From NCBI GenBank assembly GCA_936450465.1, contig OW388300.1, positions 46,762,358-46,826,357 of the forward strand: a stretch of DNA of 64,000 nucleotides, in the 5' to 3' direction. The translations under genes were made by a program, and so were the position numbers. Of the stretch, positions 55,934 to 64,000 are shown in pieces. The notes under the pieces were generated by a model, which saw only the letters and a program-made list of their open reading frames with translations, was not told the origin of the DNA and made no database searches. Source of the DNA: Gibbula magus. Taxonomy: Eukaryota > Mollusca > Gastropoda > Trochida > Trochidae. Position 1 is the stretch's first letter; each line of letters begins with the position of its first letter.

Positions 55934-57900
55934 CTCCTGGGCGCCCCCTCTCCTACCGCCGGCAGCGGTAGAGGTGCGAGACGGGCCCGTAGGAGGCCAT
56001 CTCTCAACTTTTGTGGCCAATTGGAGGCAGTTGGGCCTGGACGAGTACGTCTGTCAGACGCTTGAGTGTGGGTTTCGTATACCCGTGCTCACCCGCCCCC
56101 CCTTGATTTGTTCGCCAGTGGAACGTCAGCTAGAGCCGGAACGGCTCGCGCGCACACTGGAACAAGTGGAGATCCTAATCACCAAGGAGGCGGTGAGCGA
56201 GCTTCCGCTCCAGGGTCTGACACCGGGGTTCTACTCTCCAGTATTCGTGAGACCGAAAAAGGACCCGAAAAAATGGCAGCTGATTCACGACTTGAAACAG
56301 TTCAACCGCTCCTACCTCGAGCGGCTGCCATATTTTCGGCTCTTGACCGTGCTGTCCATCATGCGGTTGCTACAACCATACAGCCACATGGTGTCGTTGG
56401 ACCTCCAGGACGTGTACTTGCATGTCCCAATCCACCCAGCGGATTGCAAGTACCTCCGATTCGTCCTGGCGGGCCGTCACTTCCAGTGGAATGTGTTACC
56501 CTTCGGGATTTCGACAGCCCCTTGGCTATTCACTCGGGTGACCCAACCCATCATCAAGTTCCTTCACAGGCACGATATCCAGTTCACGATGTACCTGGAA
56601 GATGGGTTCGGGAGCCACTGCTCCCCGTCAGTTCTGGCCGGACAAAGGGACTTTGTGATCGCTCTGTTCAGACGCCTGGGTTGGCTTGTCAATCTGGACA
56701 AGTCGGACCTAGTGCCGACGACGTCGCTCGCCTTCCTGGGCGTCCGTCTGGACACAACGCAGGACAAGGCCTTTGTCACGGAGGAACGGATGGGCCGTTA
56801 CAGGGAACTCCAAGCAGACGCGTGTCGCGGGCCTCTCTCGCTCCGACAGTGGCAACGTCTGCTAGGGTTCTTGACTTCAGCTCAGGACTTCACGAGGAGG
56901 GGGAGGCTTCACCTCCGGCCCCTCCAGATAGTACTGAACGGACACATTCGGGAGGTGTCTTGCGGCCATCACATCAGGATGCCGCAGGATCTCATTCACC
57001 ACCTTCGATGGTGGCAGGACGAAAGCAACGTCTTGGCGGGGGTTCCCCTCCGGCAACCCCCCGCCGGGAGCCAGTTGTACGTGGACGCCTCTACCCAGGG
57101 GTGGGGCGCCCACCTGGGGACCGATCAGGCGTCAGGCGTGTGGTCGCCGGCGCAAGCAGGCCTTCACATCAACTTCCTGGAGTTGAACGCCATACGTCTG
57201 GCAATCGAGCACTGGTCGGGTCACCTGCAGAACGAGGTGCTGTGTGTTCACACAGACAGCTCGACGGCAGCCTGGTCGATCAACAAGCAAGGATCGACCA
57301 AGGCTGGATCATTATTACAGCTGGTGATGGAGCTGTTTCGACTGGTAGACCAACTCAACATCTCGATAAGAGCGGTGCACATCCCGGGAGCAAAGAACGT
57401 CCTTGCGGACGCTCTCTCTCGCTCGGACAAACCTCCTTCCACGGAGTGGATGTTGCACCCTCGAGTGTTCGAGGTGATCTGTCTCCAGTTCGGCAGGCCG
57501 CATGTCGACCTCTTCGCGACACGGCTCAATCACCAGCTGCCGGTATACGTATCTCCAGTACCAGACCCCCTGGCATGGGGATTAGACGCGCTCGCGTTAG
57601 GATGGGAGGGGATGGACGCTTACGCTTTTTCCCGCCCCTGCAATTCTGACCCAAGTGGTGGCAAAAGCCCAGGAGACGAGACGCTTGCGTCTGCTCCTGG
57701 TCGCACCGAAGTGGCCGGCAAGGCCGTGGTATGTCCCCCTCCGGAGACTCTGCGCTCAGGAACCAGTCCCCCTGCCAATCAGGTGCGATCTTCTCAGGAG
57801 CAACCCAAGCAGACGGTGCACGAGAACCCTCATGTTCTCCATCTGCACGTCTGGGTTGTCTCCAAGACAGAATGAGGAGCGCAGGATTTTCGGAGGCGGT
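55758..57900 (+). pseudogene. DIRS reverse transcriptase-RNase H, frameshifted, altered active site
   Basis: The open frame 55758-57875 overlaps the end of gag in another frame; the true start is unclear (no early ATG). RT motifs: PVFVRPKKDPKKWQLIHDL, SLDLQDVYLHVPI, LPFGISTAPWLF. The usual YLDD active site reads YLED (glutamate codon 56598-56600), losing one catalytic aspartate. RNase H follows: LYVDAST, NFLELNAIRLA, VHTDSSTAAW and ADALSRS, so its D-E-D-D set is present. After PHVDLFATRLN the frame breaks in a T run at about 57625, and the family-typical continuation (LLLVAPKWPARPW) is in the next frame. Template copying by this copy is doubtful. Confidence 0.85.
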
Positions 57901-59002
57901 AGCCAGCGCAGTGGCAACCTCACAGCGGTCTTCCACGCGCAAGCTGTACGATTTCCAATGGGCTTCCTTCATGACCTTTTGCGAAGGGAAGGGGTTCGAT
58001 GTGCGGTCGGTAACGGTGCCCCAGGTCGCGGATTATCTGGTACACCTACGCACAGTGAGGAAGCTAAAGGCTTCCTCCATCAACACGAACCTCGCGGCCA
58101 TTATGTCCGTCCTTCGCAAAAAGGATCCCGGGTTGGATATCTCGGTCCTTAAGGAGCTCATCAGGACGTACAGGAACGTGGATGGCCGCCACAAACTGAG
58201 GCCGCCAGAGTGGGATCTGGTGATAGTTTTGAATCACCTCAAGTCTGAGCACTATGAGCCACTGACGGACACGACGCTGCTGCGTCTCACCATTAAAACT
58301 TCCTTCTTAGTGGCGATGGGGTCAGCGGCCAGAATATCAGAGTTGCACGCGCTGCAAGCTGATTTGCTCAGGTTTGAGGTGAGAGATGGAGGGTCAGCGA
58401 CCTTGGGTCTGGCACCGGAGTTCCTGTGTAAGAACCAGGGCGCTGACGAGCGTGGACGGACCTTCACACTGCCATCAATCTCCTCGGCTATCGAGCCGAC
58501 GGACGAACAAGAACGTATCCTTTGTCCGGTACGCGCTCTGCGCATCTACGTTGAGAAGACGCGCTCGCTGAGACAAGGGAGACGCAGGCTATTCTTGCCC
58601 CACTCCCAGACGAGCTCGAAGGAGTTGGACAAGAGGCAGCTGGGAGTTTATCTCAGGTCGGCAGTGGTGGACGCCTACAAGGCGGCCGGACTGCCGGCAC
58701 CGGCGCGGACCAATCCGCATGAGATCAGGGCCATATCGGCGACTATGGCCCTACACAGCAACCTGTCAGTGGCGGACATCATGGCCGGCTGCTTTTGGAA
58801 GTCGGGCTTGGTGTTCGCCAACCATTACCTGCGCGATGTCTCCACGGAGGACCTGGAGGGCGTAGCCCGTCTAGGGGCGCAGGTCTTTGCCCAGCAGCGA
58901 ACCACGGGTGCCCCCCCCCCCCCCCCCCTGGCAGGGGACGCAACCATCCACGCTAACGAGCACTCACGAGTTGAGAGCGGCTCATATTTAACCATTGAAT
59001 AA
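57731..59002 (+). CDS. DIRS tyrosine recombinase
   Basis: Uninterrupted frame of 423 residues; ATG 57731 overlaps the RT region, and the alternative ATG 57872 (MRSAGFSEAV) is nearer the conserved part. It catalyses integration of the circular element DNA through a covalent tyrosine intermediate. Catalytic residues are all visible: R in AARISELHAL (codon 58331), H and R in NPHEIRA (58718 and 58727) and nucleophile Y in ANHYLRDV (58826), with the W of CFWKSG between. The N-terminal part (STRKLYDFQWASF) looks like a SAM-like DNA-binding domain. The C-terminus has a C homopolymer (58909-58927) giving a proline run, a possible slippage site after the catalytic domain. Best preserved gene of the element. 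Confidence 0.9.
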   Translation: MSPSGDSALRNQSPCQSGAIFSGATQADGAREPSCSPSARLGCLQDRMRSAGFSEAVASAVATSQRSSTRKLYDFQWASFMTFCEGKGFDVRSVTVPQVADYLVHLRTVRKLKASSINTNLAAIMSVLRKKDPGLDISVLKELIRTYRNVDGRHKLRPPEWDLVIVLNHLKSEHYEPLTDTTLLRLTIKTSFLVAMGSAARISELHALQADLLRFEVRDGGSATLGLAPEFLCKNQGADERGRTFTLPSISSAIEPTDEQERILCPVRALRIYVEKTRSLRQGRRRLFLPHSQTSSKELDKRQLGVYLRSAVVDAYKAAGLPAPARTNPHEIRAISATMALHSNLSVADIMAGCFWKSGLVFANHYLRDVSTEDLEGVARLGAQVFAQQRTTGAPPPPPLAGDATIHANEHSRVESGSYLTIE

Positions 59003-59178
59003 ATTGTTTTGAATGGTTATACGGGTTTTTTGTGGTGTTTTAATTAGGGATCGTCGACTGCGAGAGGTCTGACAATTATCCTCATTAGAACGATCGCTCG
59101 CTAGGTCGCCGATCACCAGATCAATCTTGAGAGTTACCGCTATGCGACGAACTCTACCCACCACCTACAGTGGTATCA

Positions 59179-59268
59179 GGCTAAGGTCACTTGTCGGAGG
59201 TTAGTAATTGAATAATAGTACGTTTTTGATTAAACGTCATTATTTTTACTTACCGTAGACAAGTGACC
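59179..59268. repeat. DIRS internal complementary region
   Basis: The left half (59179-59216) is the reverse complement of the left outer end (53121-53158). The right half (59212-59268) is the reverse complement of the right outer end (59458-59514). The two halves overlap by a few bases at AATAAT. This is the bridging segment thought to template circle closure in DIRS-1 replication. Confidence 0.85.
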
Positions 59269-59326
59269 GTCGTCTACCCGTCCCGCCTCCCCTCTTACGC
59301 ATTCGTCGTTAAATTGCGACTCCTAG

Positions 59327-59467
59327 GTAATGTGAATGACAGGTCACGCCACCCAGTGGACTAGTGAGGGGCGGGTAACTCCGATTGATCTGTGTAATGA
59401 TGTTTCATTACTTCTGTGGGAATGAGTCGATTACATGTTATATGGCTATAAGGCTAAGGTCACTTGT
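59327..59467. repeat. DIRS right inverted terminal repeat
   Basis: Reverse complement of 53143-53283. It continues outward for 47 bp (to 59514) in sequence that is not in the left end but is present, inverted, in the internal complementary region. Confidence 0.9.
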
Positions 59468-59514
59468 CTACGGTAAGTAAAAATAATGACGTTTAATCAA
59501 AAACGTACTATTAT

Positions 59515-59640
59515 ATCATATTTATAGAATAAAGTATATTAGGAAATATTATTATAAATATCTATCAGTATTTGAACTTATTCAATTGCTTAGCGTTAAT
59601 AGTGTTAAGGTACTAATTACTTAATTAACAAACATATTAT
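59515..59640 (+). pseudogene. LINE tail remnant, right half
   Basis: Plus strand reads YRIKYIRKYYYKYLSVFELI, then QLLSVNSVKVLIT and a stop. This is the usual continuation after the knuckle at 53040-53130, so the two halves were contiguous before the DIRS insertion. Confidence 0.65.
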
Positions 59641-62125
59641 GACACTCCAACGAAACCACGATAGGTCTCTCCTACGAAATCACTGGTTTCCGCATAGACA
59701 ATTGTATTGGTTCCATTGTATTATGTGTAAGTGAAATTTTAGAAATATACATTCGTCTGCAGAAATATCCAGGTATTTCATTTTAACGACAAAATATATA
59801 TTTTAGGGATTAATTCATCATGCAGCTTTTGACAAGATGAAAGTATTAAGCAGTCCATTCCAGTTCCAGAGGTGAATTCGTAGGAGGATTATTATAATGA
59901 AGTTACCTAATTATGATCTTGTCAGTTTATATGACATTAATCTGAGAACAACACTGATTGATAGGCTAATTGTTAATTACTTACGGTCACGTAATCTTAT
60001 TCTTAGTTCACTGATAAAAATAAATTAGTCTTCTCATCTTCAGCGACATCTGTTAAAATGTTAATGTTACAATGAATGAATTTCATACTTACCAGATTAC
60101 TTTATTCATTAAAACAACAAATTAAATATATTATCAAAATAAACATTGCCGATCATCAAGCATTTTAAAAACAAAAAATTCTCCTTCGAATTCACCGAAA
60201 AATTCTCATACGAACCGGATCCTCCTACGAAGTCACCTACACTCGACATTGCATTGTGATTGAAAATTATGTGATTACGTTTTTTAAATTATAATTGTAA
60301 TTTAAACAATATGACTATTTACAACGCATTTTGAAAATCTTGAAGTAAAATAAGAATTGATCGTTACAAGTTACAAATTAAATACACATATGTTCGTGTG
60401 AAATTGTGTTTTTAGAATTAATTACAGGTATATACTAACTGAAGTACAGTTACTTGAAGCAGGTTCAATTATTTATTTATATCAAACAATTTTATAATCC
60501 TAAAACAAGAACTATAAATTTTATCATTATTTTATTCTACTTAGGAAAGGTTTATTATCTGATAAATAGTCAAAACGGGGATCTGTCTAAAAATAAATTG
60601 CTCAATGAGCAAAAAATAATTGTATACTGTATTAACCTTTTGAATACAGCCTCGGGTATTTAAAATCACAAACTGCAGGTCAACGAATGCAAATAAAACG
60701 AGTGTCAAAATGTCTTTCTCGACGCTGACAAACATTTCATTGCACCTCAAATAGGCCTAGTTAATAAATTTACTAATCCATTACCAATTTAATATCCAGT
60801 AAGATATCTGGAAATATTATTTGATAACTAATTTTCTTAGTCATGGTGCTTGAAAATGCGCATGTGCGAACAAGACTTACGTGTTATGTGAATGTTTAAT
60901 TCAAACAAACAGCCTTGAAGAACTGATGGAATATAAAATATGATGTATTCAGCGCCATGATCGAATTTCCCTGTATTGTATTGTTACTACGGGGTTTAAT
61001 CAGTCGTATGAATCACATCACACGATGACAAGTGCGCAGCGCAAACAGACAGTGAGTCTAGTTTATTGTACAAACTCTACCGCACAATGATGTGCGGAGT
61101 TTACAATCGTTGGTGTGTCATCTACCGCGGATTTTCAAGAAACATGGCGGCCCCCACGTCGAGCCAAAGTGACGGTTTATATTTGATGTAATTATTTAAC
61201 CCATTGGCCAAATGCAAACATATTTTGTGAGAAAGTACCTGATAACTCAATCTTGTATGGGGAAAAATTTGAAATTACGCTGGAATATTCTGAATGGTTG
61301 CAACAAAGGATAGTTGGACAGTCAGCGATGTTGTTCCAAACGGTATGTTCTCGTAACCGTCGATATGTACTGAGTTGCTAAATCTGAAGGATGCGCACAT
61401 GGTTATGGCCCGGGAAAGCGTAATTTACAAAACTAGGTTGAAAATTAAAGGTGCTGTCCCACGCCCATTGCTCTTACAAGACAGAGGTTGGTCGTAGATG
61501 TAAAACGATGTTTGATTGGATAACCATGCATAATGACGCGACCAGTGTCGCAAACTTTCACCAACGGGGGGTGAATCGTGAAAAGTGCTCGATAGGCAAC
61601 AGAGGTTAGGATAGAACAACTGTGTTCAGTAACCCCTTTGGGAAGAGAATGCTTTTCAAAGTGTTTTCTGATTTTGTTGAATACAATTAATCATGAATCA
61701 TTGCAATTCGAGGAAAAACATTTTAAAAAATTACTAAATCTGTTGGTGTGCGCCTGTAGGTGAGACTGCTACCTGATGACATCGGTTACTACATGTACTG
61801 ACATTCACAGTTAGGGATTAGAACCTTAGGAATGACAATGGCTTTGTGTCATTTAGGCAATCTTGAATTACCATGGACGTAAAGAGCAAAGACAAGTTGG
61901 AGGCGTTTACATATCCTATTCAGATATAACATGAAAAGTCAATCTTGATATGTAGTGTAAGTCATGTGTTACTGAAACATTCATAACATGACACACGACT
62001 ACCAGCAGTGGATTCTTAAACATAAAAGCGTGACGTCATCATCGTGTATTAATTGTTATACCTTCGTTGTTGTTTTATCCCGTCTTGAAATAAAGCCTTA
62101 TCTCAGATCAGAGCAGGACTGTATT
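59641..62125. other. No gene recognised
   Basis: AT-rich sequence. Near 61144 a CAAGAAACATGGCGGCCCCC context looks like a start codon of a gene (MAAPTSSQSDG, followed by GTTTAT), but the frame ends after 15 codons and no downstream exon was identified. Confidence 0.3.
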
Positions 62126-62262
62126 TTGGATAACAACTTCTTTAATGTGAAAGTACACGACGTTTCGGAGTATATGCTCATTGATTCCACCTGATGAAGG
62201 AGTGAGTATATACTCCGAAACCTCGTGTTTTTTCACATTACAGAAGTTGTCATCCAGAAAAT
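62126..62262. repeat. Palindromic hammerhead-like repeat
   Basis: Two head-to-head arms (62126-62180 and 62191-62258). The right arm reads CTGATGAAGGAGTGAGTATA, then TACTCCGAAAC, then CTCGTG: the hammerhead ribozyme core CUGAUGA and GAAA around a 5-bp stem (GGAGT/ACTCC). The left arm carries the inverse of the same block (CGTTTCGGAGTATA). The tail CACATTACAGAAGTTGTCAT matches the copy at 42.7 kb. Penelope-like elements are known to carry such motifs. The cleavage site and stems I/III could not be assigned. Confidence 0.5.
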
Positions 62263-62819
62263 ATTCCTGTTCTTATGTATACCACTTCTAAATGCCCTTC
62301 AAAGACATTATCTTAGAATAAGATTATCTTGTTAATGACATATTGACAGTGCCTTATCATATATGGTAATTGTATTCCCGGAAGTCTACTATTAAATGTT
62401 CAGGGATGACTTTCAACGCCTTATAGGTTATTGTCTCCCTCAAGTTACAATCCTTGGTACATACCATAGGGTATTTGATTTTTTAACAATTTGCTGAACC
62501 TATTTGGTTCAAGACAGATCCTCCGATCTAATCCCGGGCAAAAGACACGCCTACTCCCAGATATTCTAATATTGTTGTAAATGACTGACACGCGTCTACG
62601 TCATGTCTCAAGGAACCAACTAAACTGAATTTTCAATTTGTGTAGCATTTTCTGAAAATATCGTCGTTTTGGAAACACTTTAACAAGACGAGAGTGAATT
62701 TGGACACTTTGGTTTATTCTAAAACGGAGTACAGCAACGATTCGGTGACGACTAAAGTAGAAGGTACATTATGTCAATTACATTTGTATTAGCTTATTTT
62801 TCATATTTCATACATTTTT

Positions 62820-63081
62820 AAGTTAAATAAGTCGATGAAATGTATGTGAAAAATAATTTCGAATCGTTTTTGTCATTCGATATAATAAACTGTGTTCACA
62901 ATAAAATGGCCGCCATGCAATTTTGGCTTTATACACAATACGGTTATTACTACTACGGATAATTGGTTTGTGTAATAAGATATTTTACCCTCTAAAGAAA
63001 ATTTAAATGACACAAACTATCATTATAAATAGGAAGTTTGAAAAAATAAATTTTGAAAAATACGTGCTACTGCCCCTTTAA
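62820..63081. mobile_element. TTAA-ended MITE, copy D (left end decayed)
   Basis: It contains GTGTTCACAATAAAATGGCC, GGTTTGTGTAATAAGATATT and CTATCATTATAAATAGGAAG, and ends ACGTGCTACTGCCCCTTTAA. It matches copy B over most of its length. The left terminus is not recognisable. Confidence 0.7.
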
Positions 63082-63214
63082 TACATGTATGTTGAAAAAG
63101 AGCAGGCGTTTCTTTGGCCCGGCAGTATTCATCACAATTTGGTTTGATAATGGAATCAAAAAAATAAAGACCTTTGAATCTCAAATGATTTACTTTGTAT
63201 TCCCTTGGGACAGT

Positions 63215-63727
63215 ATTTATAAGATAAATAGTTGCGTTTGTAAAATTTCCGGGATTCATTGCTATTCAACACCCGCAAATTTAGTTTAAAACCGACGGCG
63301 ACACTTCGTACGAAGTGTTTCGACCGCGGTCTAACGTTCACGGCAGAGGTTTTTGTGGTGGATTTTCGAGTTGGAAGAGCTATTAAACTTATCGTAGGGG
63401 TGACATATGGTGGAAATCAGCCGGGATTTGCGGAAAGAAAAATGTATAGGTGATAGGTACGTACGTTCATTTGGGAATGTCACAATTTTTTAGCGCAACT
63501 TTTGACCTAATGTTGAATGAACCCTTAGATCGGCAACATGGCCGCCCTTGCTCCTTTACTCTATATTATAAAGGGGTAGTTTTGTTTTACCTACGTTTTA
63601 CTTATGTTTTACTTACGATATCGAGTTCCTGTGTGTATATGTTCGCGGTGATTCGCCCCAAGTAATTTGCGGGTATTCATTCTCATTCAACATAGGCAAA
63701 TCAACCAATCAGAATCAAGGATCCTAC
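63215..63727. repeat. Dispersed repeat (inverted partner at 10.4-10.5 kb)
   Basis: AATAGTTGCGTTTGTAAAAT and TTCATTGCTATTCAACACCC, and then CAACCAATCAGAATCAAGGA at the right end, recur inverted at 10388-10520. It is the longer copy (about 500 bp); the interior has no conserved open frame. Confidence 0.6.
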
Positions 63728-64000
63728 GAAATCATGTTACAATTAACAATTCATAGCACTGAAATGTTCAACAGATAAAAACTTAAAGCTATAAGATTTT
63801 AAATCCATATATGATCATAATATTGTATATGCCTAAAGAGAATTGCTGAAAATGAAATTGATTGATAAATACATCTGTACTCTCTGTAAAACAAGACCAG
63901 GAGACATTGTTAATGTTTAGTTTTTATTTCCTGTGAATGTGTACAGATATTTTAGAATCAAGAGTTGTTATTAGAAATATGTTTAATACTGACCTAGTAT
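63728..64000. other. Window end, no feature
   Basis: AT-rich sequence, nothing supported. Confidence 0.4.

Larger units (their letters stand above)
53130..59514 (+). mobile_element. DIRS-like tyrosine-recombinase retrotransposon, near full length
   Basis: About 6.4 kb, markedly GC-richer than its flanks. In order: left inverted terminal repeat (53143-53283), a GC-rich repetitive leader, gag-like region, reverse transcriptase/RNase H, tyrosine recombinase, internal complementary region (59179-59268) and right inverted repeat (59327-59467) with its extension to 59514. This is the diagnostic DIRS-1-type layout; there is no LTR, integrase or target duplication. Element edges are placed from the complementary region and from the interrupted LINE frame. 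Gag and RT frames carry shifts, whereas the recombinase frame is open. Members replicate through an RNA intermediate and integrate a circular DNA by tyrosine recombinase (family knowledge). Confidence 0.9.

Noticed and set aside
56066..57649. 527-codon frame overlapping the reverse transcriptase
   Set aside because: Shadow frame of the GC-rich RT/RNase H region; it has no family motifs.
61144..61190. ATGGCGGCCCCC context as a gene start
   Set aside because: Only 15 codons before a stop; a donor-like GTTTAT is weak and no second exon was found.
1..64000. CRISPR arrays, bacterial operons, ribosome binding sites, riboswitches
   Set aside because: The sequence is eukaryotic (introns, MITEs, SINE/LINE/DIRS elements); the tandem arrays have no unique spacers.

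Overview
The window looks like a mollusc-like (probably bivalve) nuclear genome segment. It is AT-rich and intron-rich, with long introns, canonical GT-AG splice sites, tRNA-derived SINE-like segments, several miniature inverted-repeat elements, degenerate LINE tails and a DIRS-type tyrosine-recombinase retrotransposon. The species assignment is an inference from this repeat and gene content; no single marker proves it.

Layout. 1-2370: right end of a 27-bp minisatellite that starts outside the window. 2727-4188 (minus): three in-phase cysteine-rich exons of a secreted-type repeat protein. 5.1-9.3 kb: MITE-like and dispersed repeats. 9980-13947 (minus): a complete four-exon gene (576 codons plus stop) for a helical, coiled-coil protein ending in a death-domain-like module. 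14-30 kb: mostly intergenic repeats and low-complexity DNA. 30729-31304: a Mutator-like element with long terminal inverted repeats and a 9-bp target duplication, carrying a broken RecQ-like helicase fragment. 32934-47585 (minus): a carotenoid oxygenase gene (NinaB/BCO family) with three certain coding exons, one 39-nt candidate microexon and a 2.7-kb minisatellite in its last intron. 48-53 kb: no gene recognised. About 53130-59514: a nearly full-length DIRS-like element (inverted terminal repeats, internal complementary region, gag-like, reverse transcriptase/RNase H and tyrosine recombinase regions) inserted inside an older LINE tail. 59.6-64 kb: repeats, including a hammerhead-like palindrome and a TTAA-ended MITE.

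The host genes do not form a pathway with each other. The strongest unusual items are the captured helicase fragment in the Mutator-like element, the 39-nt in-phase microexon that would interrupt a highly conserved motif of the carotenoid oxygenase, the coiled-coil/death-domain gene, and the DIRS copy whose insertion point and internal complementary region can be read directly. Exon boundaries were derived by hand from splice consensus and reading phase; no alignment or database search was run.
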